Source: Oleidesulfovibrio sp047973035
GTDB taxonomy: Bacteria; Desulfobacterota; Desulfovibrionia; Desulfovibrionales; Desulfovibrionaceae
DNA: 64,000 nt
Reading direction: 5' to 3'
Assembly (NCBI RefSeq): GCF_047973035.1
Contig: NZ_JBKEBF010000018.1
Location: 17,327 to 81,326, forward strand
Both the position numbers and the translations under genes were made by a program. This document shows positions 35,108 through 43,889 of this stretch, in pieces. Each line of letters starts with the position of its first letter. The stretch's first letter is position 1. The notes under the pieces are model-generated. The model was not told the origin of the DNA and ran no database searches. It worked only from the letters and a program-made list of their open reading frames with translations.

Positions 35108-35860
35108 TCAAGCAAGAATTATCCGGCTGAAGCTTTCAGCCTGTAAAGAAGCGCCACCTACCAAGACTCCGTCCACATTGTCAAGAGAAATGATTTCTGA
35201 CGCGTTATCCGGCTTCACGCTACCGCCGTACAAAATACGGATATTATCCGCGGCAGCAGGCAAAAGTTCACGCAAAAGTGATCTGACGCCTGCATGAGTT
35301 TCGCGGATTTCTGCAGGTCCGGCAACCTTACCGGTGCCGATTGCCCATACCGGCTCATACGCCACTGCAATGCGGTCAGGAGCAATATCGACAGGCACCT
35401 CGGCAAGCCCCTTGCTCAACTGGTCACGCAAGACACTCTCAAGGCGACCGCTCTCACGCTCTTCCAACGTTTCGCCGATACAGAGAACAACGTTAAGTCC
35501 GTTTTCAAGACAAAATGCTGTTTTCTGGCCCACAAACTCACTGCTCTCTCCAAGAATGCTTCTACGTTCGGAGTGTCCTGTCAGTACCCAACCAGCACCT
35601 GCTGCAGTAATCATATCCGGAGAAATTTCGCCAGTGAATGCGCCTTCTTTCGCGGGATAAACATTCTGCGCTCCGCAAAAGAAGCCGGCCTGAGCAGAAA
35701 AGGTCTTAGCTACTCCAGAAAGACTTATAAAATTCGAGAAAACTAAAACTTCCCTGTCTTGCGGAACAACACCAGTTACATCAACCAATTCCTCAGCTGT
35801 ATGAACAGCTTCATCAGCCGTCTTGAACATTTTCCAGTTCGCAGCCATCAGTTTCTTCAT
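35108..35860 (-). CDS. tpiA: triosephosphate isomerase
   Basis: Glycolytic TIM-barrel enzyme interconverting DHAP and glyceraldehyde 3-phosphate. The 250-residue protein has AANWKM (Lys), LTGHSERR (catalytic His), AYEPVWAIGTG (catalytic Glu) and LYGGSVKPDN. Its stop is 48 bp from secG and its start 2 bp from the rimI stop. Confidence 0.97.
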   Translation of the reverse strand: MKKLMAANWKMFKTADEAVHTAEELVDVTGVVPQDREVLVFSNFISLSGVAKTFSAQAGFFCGAQNVYPAKEGAFTGEISPDMITAAGAGWVLTGHSERRSILGESSEFVGQKTAFCLENGLNVVLCIGETLEERESGRLESVLRDQLSKGLAEVPVDIAPDRIAVAYEPVWAIGTGKVAGPAEIRETHAGVRSLLRELLPAAADNIRILYGGSVKPDNASEIISLDNVDGVLVGGASLQAESFSRIILA

Positions 35861-35862
35861 AC

Positions 35863-36354
35863 TTATTTATCCTCACTAATCTGAGCGTCTAAACTCTCAT
35901 TGTACACAACTATGTCGCGCGAGTATACAATGGCGTCCTCTCCTGTATCCCGATAATAACCTTTTCTTACGCCAACGGCCTCAAACCCCAAATGTTCATA
36001 TAGATTGATGGCCGGATGATTATTGCGACGCACCTCAAGTAATGCCCGCTCGATACCCATTTGAGCAGCCACTTGCAACATCATCGACAGCAGCTTACAA
36101 GCATAACCACGTCGTCTATGATCGGGATGTGTTGCGATGTTAAGAATTTCCAGCTCACCCGCGGCATGATATACAGCAATATAAGCCACAACCTTATCGG
36201 ATACTCTGAAGCCGAACACAGAAAAGATTTTCTGTTTAAACGCCAAATTAAACTGCTCTTCTGTCCATGGGGTAGAAAAGCAGCTCTTTTCCAGTGTAAC
36301 AATTTCGTCAGTGTCAGCCGCTGACAAGCGGCAAAAACCATCGCGTATCGTCAT
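35863..36354 (-). CDS. rimI: ribosomal-protein-alanine N-acetyltransferase RimI
   Basis: GNAT acetyltransferase; E. coli RimI modifies the N terminus of ribosomal protein S18. The 163-residue protein has EKSCFSTPWTEEQFN, the acetyl-CoA motif THPDHRRRGYACKLL and EVRRNNHPAINLYEHLGFE. ATG at 36354 preferred; a TTG two codons upstream is possible. First gene of rimI-tpiA-secG. Confidence 0.9.
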   Translation of the reverse strand: MTIRDGFCRLSAADTDEIVTLEKSCFSTPWTEEQFNLAFKQKIFSVFGFRVSDKVVAYIAVYHAAGELEILNIATHPDHRRRGYACKLLSMMLQVAAQMGIERALLEVRRNNHPAINLYEHLGFEAVGVRKGYYRDTGEDAIVYSRDIVVYNESLDAQISEDK

Positions 36355-36379
36355 TAACAATTTTCACTCTATAAAAGAC

Positions 36380-36946
36380 ATGACCAAGCAACCAGACTCC
36401 AAAAAACACGATATGGTCCATGATGCCATCACAAATGAACAACTCCCCATAGAAGTTGTGGATGCAGACTGCCGCACGCTTCTGGTTATGCCAGCATCAG
36501 CCGTACATCGGCAAGAACTTACTCATAAAATTGTTCTGGTTATGCTGTATGATACAAAAGGCAGAGTCTACCTGCAAAAACGTGCAAAAAACAAAAAAGC
36601 CTACCCTGACAGATGGGATTTGTCCGCTACAGGGCATGTTCAGGCCGGAGAATCATTCATGGGAGCAGCTCTCAGAGAACTCCATGAAGAGTTGGGGATC
36701 AACGTTCCCACAATGAAAGAGCTCGGGAGGCTGTCTGCATCAAAAGAAACAGGGCAAGCATTTACAGCTCTTTTTTCCACAGGACTTTCGTCCGCTACAC
36801 CTCAGCCAAATCATGAAGAAGTGAGTGAAGGCATGTTCATTGATGAAGCAGATATGGCCGCTATGGTCACACACTTCAGCGAAATGCTTACACCAGCGGC
36901 TCTCTGGGCATATAAAAGCGGCCACATGTTTCCAGACAAACGCTAA
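36380..36946 (+). CDS. NUDIX hydrolase
   Basis: The 188-residue protein has a complete Nudix box, G-x5-E-x7-REL-x-EELGI (GHVQAGESFMGAALRELHEE), preceded by VYLQKRAKNKKAYPDRWDLS. This resembles the IPP-isomerase-like YfcD group. Substrate unknown. The start ATG at 36380 lies 25 bp from the divergent rimI start; the frame is open further upstream but overlaps rimI. Confidence 0.88.
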   Translation: MTKQPDSKKHDMVHDAITNEQLPIEVVDADCRTLLVMPASAVHRQELTHKIVLVMLYDTKGRVYLQKRAKNKKAYPDRWDLSATGHVQAGESFMGAALRELHEELGINVPTMKELGRLSASKETGQAFTALFSTGLSSATPQPNHEEVSEGMFIDEADMAAMVTHFSEMLTPAALWAYKSGHMFPDKR

Positions 36947-36957
36947 CGTGCGATTTA

Positions 36958-37761
36958 TTACGAACCAAACAAACCTGCCGCCGCAATTGAATGCAGCTGG
37001 CCGTTGGTTGCCAGAATCCCGCGATCTCCCAGATGGTAGGCAGATACACCATCAAACGAAGTAATATGCCCGCCTGCCTCTTCGATAAGAAGCCAACCTG
37101 CAGCAGTGTCCCATGGCTTTAGCCCGATTTCATAAAAAACATCATAATGACCAGCTGCAAGGTACGCCAGATCAAGAGCGGCAGCTCCATACCGCCTGAC
37201 ACCTCTTGAACGCTCAAGAGCCTGTTTCAGCCAGCTCAACACCTCTGCGCTATCTTCGGCCACTGAATAAGGGAACCCTGTACTTACAAGAGCGTCCTGC
37301 AAGATTGCCGTTTCGGATACATGCAGCGCCAGCGCTTCACTCTGTCCTTGTTTCCTCCACGCGCCTCCACCGCGGACAGCCCAGAAGCTCTCCTGCAGAA
37401 TGGGGTTGTGCACAACGCCGGCAACAATTTTGTTTTTATGCCACAAAGCCACCGAAGATGCGACAAAAGGCAGACCGTGAGCAAAATTCGTTGTGCCGTC
37501 CAGCGGGTCGATAACCCAGGTCCATTCTCCCAAACATCCGTCACTTGCAGTTTCCTCTGCCAGATACGTGGCCTCAGGCAAAACTTTGCTCAGTCCGTTT
37601 TTCAAGGCTAACTCAAGGGCAACATCAGTCTGCGTAACCAGATCAATGCGCCCTTTCAGCCGGATATTTCTGGGCTTACTCCAGTGTTCGGCCATAATCA
37701 TGCCTGCAGAAGTTACCACGTTCAGAGCAGCGTCACACAGGGCTTTATATGAATCTTTCAT
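36958..37761 (-). CDS. suhB: inositol monophosphatase family protein (SuhB-like)
   Basis: Mg-dependent phosphatase of 267 residues with AEETASDG, the metal-binding WVIDPLDGTTNFAHGLP and the C-terminal motif PWDTAAGWLLIEEAGG. Likely dephosphorylates inositol or related sugar phosphates; some SuhB proteins also act in rRNA antitermination, which cannot be judged here. Confidence 0.92.
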   Translation of the reverse strand: MKDSYKALCDAALNVVTSAGMIMAEHWSKPRNIRLKGRIDLVTQTDVALELALKNGLSKVLPEATYLAEETASDGCLGEWTWVIDPLDGTTNFAHGLPFVASSVALWHKNKIVAGVVHNPILQESFWAVRGGGAWRKQGQSEALALHVSETAILQDALVSTGFPYSVAEDSAEVLSWLKQALERSRGVRRYGAAALDLAYLAAGHYDVFYEIGLKPWDTAAGWLLIEEAGGHITSFDGVSAYHLGDRGILATNGQLHSIAAAGLFGS

Positions 37762-37783
37762 CGAGCGTCCTGTTATAAACCAG

Positions 37784-37809
37784 AAAAAAGGCGGCCTGAA
37801 GGCCGCCTT
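37784..37809 (-). terminator. terminator of the GAF-mreB operon
   Basis: Perfect 9-bp AAGGCGGCC/GGCCGCCTT arms with a TGAA loop; T-run on the minus-strand side, 15 bp after mreB. Confidence 0.85.
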
Positions 37810-37823
37810 AAGCAGTTGTTGTT

Positions 37824-38846
37824 TTAGTTAACGTAAACTTTGCTGTAAAACTTCTTGTCATCCAGAGTGCGCCCGGTGCCCCTTACAACCGTAGTAAGCG
37901 GCTCCGAGTCAATAGCGACTTTCAGGCCCGTTTCAGCTGTTATCAACTTGTCCAGTCCTTTAAGCAAAGCCCCGCCGCCAGCCAGCAGAATGCCGTTACT
38001 CACTATGTCACCGGCAAGTTCTGGAGGTGTTTTTTCCAGAGCTTTACGCACGGCCATAACAATGGCCTTTACGGGATCCATCAAAGCATCACGAACATCA
38101 GCATCAGAAACGTCTACAGCTTTAGGCGTTCCGGTAACCATATCCTTTCCTGACACAGACATGGTAAGACGCTCCGGCAACTCATATGCCGAACCGATAG
38201 TCATTTTGATACGCTCGGACATATTTTCGCCGATCAGTAGCTGGAAACGTTCCTGCATAAAACGCTGCACGGCCTGATTCATGGCATCTCCTGCCACGCG
38301 CACAGACTCTGCATACGCAACTGCAGATAAAGAGATAACGGCGACCTCTGTAGTGCCGCCACCGATATCAACCACCATGCTGCCAAAAGGCTCATTAATG
38401 GGCATATCCGCACCGATGGCAGCAGCCATGGGCTCCTCGATCAGCTTAACGTCACGTGCACCGGCCTGCTGGGCAGACTCAATGACAGCACGCTTTTCAA
38501 CCTGCGTAATCCCTGTCGGCACACAGATGACGATTCGCGGCTTGGCCATACTCATGCCTGAAATAACTTTGCGGATAAAATAAGCAATCATCTGCTTGGT
38601 CACTTCAAAATCGGCAATAACTCCGTCCTTCATGGGGCGGATGGCTTTTATGCGTTGCGGCGTCCTACCGAGAAATTCTTTAGCTTCTTTGCCTACAGCA
38701 AGCACGGTATTGCGCTGTTGGTCAATAGCGACAACAGAAGGCTCATTCAGGACAATGCCATCAGATCTGGTATAAAGCAGCGTGTTTGCAGTTCCCAGAT
38801 CCATTGCAAGGTCTTTGCCCAGAAAGCCGAATAATTTACCAAACAT
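37824..38846 (-). CDS. mreB: rod shape-determining protein MreB
   Basis: Actin-like ATPase that organises lateral wall synthesis. The 340-residue protein has phosphate-1 DLGTANTLLY, RPMKDGVIADFEVT, VCVPTGITQVEKRAV, phosphate-2 VDIGGGTTEVAVISL and the adenosine motif LLAGGGALLKG. mreC and mreD are not next to it; instead its ATG overlaps the stop of a GAF-domain gene (TAATG). Confidence 0.97.
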   Translation of the reverse strand: MFGKLFGFLGKDLAMDLGTANTLLYTRSDGIVLNEPSVVAIDQQRNTVLAVGKEAKEFLGRTPQRIKAIRPMKDGVIADFEVTKQMIAYFIRKVISGMSMAKPRIVICVPTGITQVEKRAVIESAQQAGARDVKLIEEPMAAAIGADMPINEPFGSMVVDIGGGTTEVAVISLSAVAYAESVRVAGDAMNQAVQRFMQERFQLLIGENMSERIKMTIGSAYELPERLTMSVSGKDMVTGTPKAVDVSDADVRDALMDPVKAIVMAVRKALEKTPPELAGDIVSNGILLAGGGALLKGLDKLITAETGLKVAIDSEPLTTVVRGTGRTLDDKKFYSKVYVN

Positions 38847-39967
38847 TATGTGTCCTTAGAAATAGTAGAATCAAAAAGATCACGGGCTTCTTGCTTTGTT
38901 GTCGCCTTCAGACCTTCAAGCTCATTACCCAAGTCGTAGAGCTGGCTTCTTAAATATAGATTTTCCAAAAACAATGCCAGATGTCCGGCAGCCATTTGAG
39001 AGAAAATCTTTAAATCTTCAGAAATTTTTTTAGAGTGCACATTTGCAAGACACAACACCCCTCTGGTCCGCTTGTGCACATGCATAGGAAGACAAATCAC
39101 ACTGTGAAACTGAGGAGTACTGGCCCCTTTCCCAAACAAAGGAGCAACTGGAGTCCCCGAAGAGTTACTGTCAGTTATCACATGTGTGCCATTATTGAAA
39201 ACCCAGCCAATCAAGCCGCTTCCGAGAGTGAACTCTTCATCAGCATTGGCATTTTCAAAAGGCACGGTCTTTCCTTCTATAAAATATGTTCCAGACTTTT
39301 CGTCAAGCACACAAAAGTACGCATGGCTGAAATCCGCTGCTTCAGAAACAACACCCAGAAACTGCTGAAGGAAAGGCTCCCATCGGGTCACTTTTTTCCG
39401 CAGTTCATAAACCAGCTGAAGCGCACCATAATAATTTGTCGTGCAAACATTTTCAGCAGTTGCGCTTGAGCTGGTTTGCATTTCTACAATCAGTTCGCCA
39501 AACAGCTGCAAGATTCTCTGATCTTTATCAGAAAAAGAATACTGCCGCTTGCTATCCAGACACAGCACACCTTGCTCTTTACCTAACGGGTACCCCATAA
39601 ATGCTTTAATTTTAGACTCTTCATTATGAGTATAATACCCGAGAAAGCACTGACGCTGATCAAAGTTATTCACCAACATCGGCTGTTGATTACGAAGAAT
39701 CCAACCTACAAGCCCCTGCCCCGGCATAATCGAACAAGATGAATCAATTTTATCACCCAAGCTGAATTGAGCTGCAATAGAATACACCTGTCCTGCCCTT
39801 TCAGGCAAAAAAAGTACGGCTGAGTATGCATCAAAAACACTGCTGATGACACCGAGAATCCGCTGATAACAAGACGTTGTGCTCATATATGTACGACCGG
39901 AAGTATAACCGGGCAAATAAAGCCGGAAAGTTGTCAATTTCTGTTCGGCCAGAAACAGCCAAGACAA
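38846..39967 (-). CDS. double GAF-domain protein coupled to mreB
   Basis: Up to 373 residues with two GAF domains: about 30-165 (SAVLFLPERAGQVYSIAAQFS...GLVGWILRNQQPMLV) and about 205-345 (AYFCVLDEKSG...SGLIGWVFNNGTHVI...ICLPMHVHKRTRGVLCLAN), ending in a short coiled coil. There is no kinase, cyclase or HTH output domain. TTG at 39967 has AGG nearby; ATG at 39886 is an alternative. Its stop and the mreB ATG share a base, so translation is probably coupled. Possibly a signal-binding regulator of cell shape. Confidence 0.82.
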   Translation of the reverse strand: MSWLFLAEQKLTTFRLYLPGYTSGRTYMSTTSCYQRILGVISSVFDAYSAVLFLPERAGQVYSIAAQFSLGDKIDSSCSIMPGQGLVGWILRNQQPMLVNNFDQRQCFLGYYTHNEESKIKAFMGYPLGKEQGVLCLDSKRQYSFSDKDQRILQLFGELIVEMQTSSSATAENVCTTNYYGALQLVYELRKKVTRWEPFLQQFLGVVSEAADFSHAYFCVLDEKSGTYFIEGKTVPFENANADEEFTLGSGLIGWVFNNGTHVITDSNSSGTPVAPLFGKGASTPQFHSVICLPMHVHKRTRGVLCLANVHSKKISEDLKIFSQMAAGHLALFLENLYLRSQLYDLGNELEGLKATTKQEARDLFDSTISKDT

Positions 39968-40203
39968 ACTACCTATTACAAGACATTAAGCCAGCTTTCA
40001 ATGCCACTTCGCAAAGTTCATAGCAAAGTAGGTGCTGCAGCGAAGCTATCAGGTAAGAGATACGTGCTATTAACGGTGGAAAAATAATTTTTTGTAGAAT
40101 TTTTTTAGAAAAAAAACTAACATTGGTGTAACCAGAGTTACAGACTGGGCACCTGTTATATTCTCTATTAATCAAAAACACTTATAAAGCATTTTTAATA
40201 AGC

Positions 40204-41916
40204 ATGTTAAAGCGCTGGGAAGACTCTTTTTTACAATGTGGCTTACCATGGAGTGACTCTGACTCGTTTACAGAGCCCCTTTCCATTACCACACTCGATG
40301 AATTGCGAGACTTTCTTGACGTAGTACATATTAAACACTGCTTACTCAAACCTTTTTTCGAGCAAAAAGACTACCCGCTTATTGATTCTAGAGAACTTCT
40401 ACCTTCATTTGAGGGTGATCTTATCGAATACAAGAACCTGCCCGGTTTCTGCATGGTGGCGTTCGCACGTCCGACCAACTATTTTCAAGAAATTTTCCAG
40501 TACGACAAGTTGCATAGCCTGCTCGATGTAACAGGCCGTGCAGAAGGGCAAGCCTGCCCTCTTGAAAACAACATCATTATTCAAAATACAGCAACTATAC
40601 AGAACAGGCTTCCCAAGTACCTGCATGACGCATACCGTCTACAATTCAGCAAAACCGACGTCTCGCTGCTGGACAATTATCCTGCGCTGATGCCCTTCCT
40701 GCTTGATATGGACCGGGGGCAAGTTCTGGCTCAGGATAGCTTTGGTTTCTTTCACCTTGCAGGGGTATACGCATCATTCCCCTCTGAACTGGACTCTGAA
40801 ATAAAGCGCTTTGGCTTGCACATAGGTAAATTTGCTGTCGGGGACAACGAGCAGTACGAACGCAACAGGTTGTTTGTATACCAGTTTCTTATGGAGCTAT
40901 ATGGGTTTCCGATTGTTTCTGAACGTCGTACCTCCAGCGCCCTTTTTGCGCGTAAGTTACATAAGTTAGGTGAGAAGTTCATGGTGCGCGTTCTCGGTCA
41001 GACTGACAGAACAATCACTACGATCAAAAATTCCGCTCACCAACGCCGCTACCCCACGGTTGATAAAATAGCCCTGGTTCAGGTCGACCCCGAACAGACA
41101 GAGGCCATTGAACGCCTTCGTGACGGCGGCTTCTTCGTGAACCTTAAGCGGCGAATCATCATACTCAAGGTTACGTATCGTCAGCATAAATTTAACGCCG
41201 ATAACGTGCGTCAGGAGCGCGCCCTTTCTGTAGAAAAACAGGAAGTAATTCATCCGCTTACCGGTAAAACTATCAGCGACCTGAACATAATTAAAGATAC
41301 CAGCAACATGTTCCTGCGACTGAACGACATAGTCCGTGGCGAATATTCGGGCAGAATCATCTACAAACGTAACGAGTTGATTGAAAATACCGATACAGAT
41401 GAAAAGCGTCTGAAATTTCTGTACGCATGGCTTTCCAAGCACCAGAGGCGGATTATCGGCTACAGCGATGATTTTTATGCGAACGTTGTAAAAGTGCTGG
41501 ATAACTACCTGCTTTCGCCTGACAGATACGAAGTATTTGGCAGTATGCATGAGTTATATCAGGAAGTATGGTCTAAATACAGCTACATTCAGCAGGCACG
41601 TAAAGTACGCTACCTTGAAGATATTCAGGACCGGGTATATAAGGGGGAACGGATTTCATACGGTAGAATGCTGCGCGAAGCTGTTGAACTGCTGCGCAAC
41701 CTGAAGTTCGAAATCGTAAGCTATTTCGACCAGCTGGTTGCCAGCGTTATCGCAATTGGCGAAGCGATGCTGAATGACCGTTATCTGGTTAAAAATTATG
41801 TTGAAAAACGGGATGAAGAGCTGACAGACTATGGTAAAGACATAAAGCGCCTGTACGGCAAACTTGTGGCTCTCATAGACGAGTTCAGGGCTATCCGTCG
41901 CTCACGTAAAGATTAA
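40204..41916 (+). CDS. large protein of unknown function (570 aa)
   Basis: Soluble, charged 570-residue protein without signal peptide or membrane helix. No family is recognised. Visible features are FARPTNYFQEIFQYDK near 100, a tract rich in Arg/Lys around 300-420 (KRRIIILKVTYRQHKFNADN, LNDIVRGEYSGRIIYKRNEL), and a helical C terminus. The arginine-rich middle could bind nucleic acid or membrane lipids, but this is only suggestive. It faces the GAF-mreB operon divergently and precedes gcvT by 69 bp. Confidence 0.8.
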   Translation: MLKRWEDSFLQCGLPWSDSDSFTEPLSITTLDELRDFLDVVHIKHCLLKPFFEQKDYPLIDSRELLPSFEGDLIEYKNLPGFCMVAFARPTNYFQEIFQYDKLHSLLDVTGRAEGQACPLENNIIIQNTATIQNRLPKYLHDAYRLQFSKTDVSLLDNYPALMPFLLDMDRGQVLAQDSFGFFHLAGVYASFPSELDSEIKRFGLHIGKFAVGDNEQYERNRLFVYQFLMELYGFPIVSERRTSSALFARKLHKLGEKFMVRVLGQTDRTITTIKNSAHQRRYPTVDKIALVQVDPEQTEAIERLRDGGFFVNLKRRIIILKVTYRQHKFNADNVRQERALSVEKQEVIHPLTGKTISDLNIIKDTSNMFLRLNDIVRGEYSGRIIYKRNELIENTDTDEKRLKFLYAWLSKHQRRIIGYSDDFYANVVKVLDNYLLSPDRYEVFGSMHELYQEVWSKYSYIQQARKVRYLEDIQDRVYKGERISYGRMLREAVELLRNLKFEIVSYFDQLVASVIAIGEAMLNDRYLVKNYVEKRDEELTDYGKDIKRLYGKLVALIDEFRAIRRSRKD

Positions 41917-41985
41917 CTGCTCCGGACACACCACCACGCACTTACCCGCACGGCGAAAGCCGTACCAATCACAAGGAGAAAAACC

Positions 41986-43074
41986 TTGGCAGAACTTTTC
42001 CAAACCCCGCTAACAGCATGGCACCATGCAGCCGGTGCCAAAATGGCCCCTTTTGCAGGCTGGGATATGCCTATCCAGTATGCAGGCATTATTGCAGAGC
42101 ACCAGCACACCCGGAGTGCTGCTTCTATTTTTGACATCTGCCACATGGGAGAATTCCTGCTCAAAGGAGCTGGTGCACAACAGGCTCTTTCTAAAGTTGT
42201 CACGCACAACCTTGCGACTCTGGCAACAGGAAAATGCCGTTATGGATTCCTACTTAATGAACAAGGCGGCATTCAGGATGACCTCATCGTGTACTGCCTC
42301 GGTGAAGATGAATACATGTTGGTCGTAAACGGCGCCTGCACAGACAGCGATTTTTCCTGGATCAAACAGAATCTGCCTGCGGAAATAATGCTGGAAGATA
42401 TTTCTAAAAGTACGGCAAAAATTGACTTGCAAGGCCCAAAGTCGATTGAAGCTCTTGAAAGCACTCTCGGAAAGAGTTTCAGAAGCCTCGGTTACTTCAA
42501 TTTTGAAACTGTAGACATCGACGGCGAAAAAATGATTGTAAGCCGCACCGGCTACACCGGTGAACTCGGCTATGAGTTTTACCTGCCTGCATCAAAGGCC
42601 CTGCTTTTGTGGAAAAAGCTGCTTGAAAACGAGCACGTAAAACCCGCCGGACTAGGCGCCCGGGACACGCTGCGCCTTGAAGTAGGCTTACCTTTATACG
42701 GTCAGGATCTTGATGAAAAGCATACCCCCTCCGAAGCAGGGTATGGCATGATGTTAAAATCAGAAGCAGACTACATCGGCAAAGGTGCAGATAAGGAAAT
42801 CCGCGAGCAGTTAGTTGCACTGACCATCCCCGGCAGACGCAGCGCGCGGCATCATGATCCGGTAACTCTTCCGGACGGACAGGAAGTAGGCATTGTTACC
42901 AGTGGCTCTTTTGCTCCTTCTGTAGGCTGCGCAGTTGCTCTTGCCTATATAAAAAAAGAAGTTGCAGAACAGACCAGCTTTCTGATTAAAGGTGCCAGAA
43001 CTTCCCTTGAAGCAACACGTGCAGACCTACCTTTCTATAAAGAAGGCACTGCGCGCACCAAACTTCAAGGATAG
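41986..43074 (+). CDS. gcvT: aminomethyltransferase (glycine cleavage T protein)
   Basis: Tetrahydrofolate-dependent T protein of glycine cleavage. The 362-residue protein has FAGWDMPIQYAGI, DICHMGEFLLKGAGAQ, GYTGELGYEFYLPA, PAGLGARDTLRLEVGLPLYG and a C-terminal barrel domain with TSGSFAPSVGCAVALAYI. TTG start at 41986 with AAGGAGAAAAACC. The other gcv genes are not adjacent in this window. A terminator follows. Confidence 0.95.
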   Translation: MAELFQTPLTAWHHAAGAKMAPFAGWDMPIQYAGIIAEHQHTRSAASIFDICHMGEFLLKGAGAQQALSKVVTHNLATLATGKCRYGFLLNEQGGIQDDLIVYCLGEDEYMLVVNGACTDSDFSWIKQNLPAEIMLEDISKSTAKIDLQGPKSIEALESTLGKSFRSLGYFNFETVDIDGEKMIVSRTGYTGELGYEFYLPASKALLLWKKLLENEHVKPAGLGARDTLRLEVGLPLYGQDLDEKHTPSEAGYGMMLKSEADYIGKGADKEIREQLVALTIPGRRSARHHDPVTLPDGQEVGIVTSGSFAPSVGCAVALAYIKKEVAEQTSFLIKGARTSLEATRADLPFYKEGTARTKLQG

Positions 43075-43095
43075 ACCGTTTCCGATTGTTTTAGC

Positions 43096-43125
43096 AGGGC
43101 ACGGTCAGACCGCGCCCTTTTTTTT
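43096..43125 (+). terminator. terminator after gcvT
   Basis: AGGGC-A-CGGT-CAG-ACCG-C-GCCCT hairpin with one mismatch, followed by eight Ts. Confidence 0.78.
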
Positions 43126-43139
43126 CGTAACAGGTTATT

Positions 43140-43889
43140 ATGAAAACTTTTTTTCTGCCTCGGGAAGAATGGGGCGAAACATGCACCATTACCGGCAGCG
43201 AAGCGCAACATATTTGTAAAGTGTTGCGCATGCATGCCGGAGAACAGATTAGAGTATTGGATGGGCAGGGAACTGAAGGGACCTTTGAAATTACCTCGGT
43301 ATCCAAACAAAATGTTGGCCTGCGACAGATTAGCGTAACTAGTCACCCTGTCCCGGCACATCAGGCGTACATTGCCATCGGTTGGGGAAAATCTGTCCGT
43401 CGAAGCTGGATTTTCGAAAAAGCAGTGGAATTGGAAGCTGCCGGCGTATGGCTTTGGGCCGCAGACAGAAGCCAGTCAAAAGTACCAGAAGAGGCAAAGG
43501 AAAACTGGCAGGCGCAATTGGTAGCGGGAGCCAAACAGTGTGACAATCCTTGGCTACCGGAACTAAAAACATTGCCTTCGGGTGTGACCTCAGTAGTTGA
43601 AGCAGCAGAATCCTTTGACCAGTGTTTCTTTCTGTGGGAAGGACATAAAAAAGAAGAAATGCTCTCAACAGAGCATCTTAAAAAACCGGGGAAAACGTTA
43701 TTTATCATCGGACCTGAAGGCGGTTTTTCAGAAGCTGAAGCAAAGCTTCTGAAAAAAGGCGGAGTTACGCCTCTAAGCCTCGGAAACAGAATTTTGCGTT
43801 GGGAAACAGCCGCCCTGCTCTGCCTTGGTCTGCACTTCTGGAGCCATAAGTCATCATCGGAGATGTCCTCTGTTACCTTTGATTCCTAA
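43140..43889 (+). CDS. rsmE: 16S rRNA (uracil-1498-N3)-methyltransferase RsmE
   Basis: SPOUT-class methyltransferase of 249 residues: N-terminal PUA-like part (ITGSEAQHICKVLRMHAGEQ), then KAVELEAAGVWLWAADRSQS and the knot motif FIIGPEGGFSEAEAKLLKKGG...LGNRILRWETAALLCL, all RsmE hallmarks. rarA starts before its stop codon. Confidence 0.94.
   Translation: MKTFFLPREEWGETCTITGSEAQHICKVLRMHAGEQIRVLDGQGTEGTFEITSVSKQNVGLRQISVTSHPVPAHQAYIAIGWGKSVRRSWIFEKAVELEAAGVWLWAADRSQSKVPEEAKENWQAQLVAGAKQCDNPWLPELKTLPSGVTSVVEAAESFDQCFFLWEGHKKEEMLSTEHLKKPGKTLFIIGPEGGFSEAEAKLLKKGGVTPLSLGNRILRWETAALLCLGLHFWSHKSSSEMSSVTFDS

Noticed and set aside
39969..40181. 70-codon minus-strand frame with CPVC motif
   Set aside because: It occupies the divergent promoter region before the GAF gene and the 570-aa gene and has no clear ribosome-binding site.
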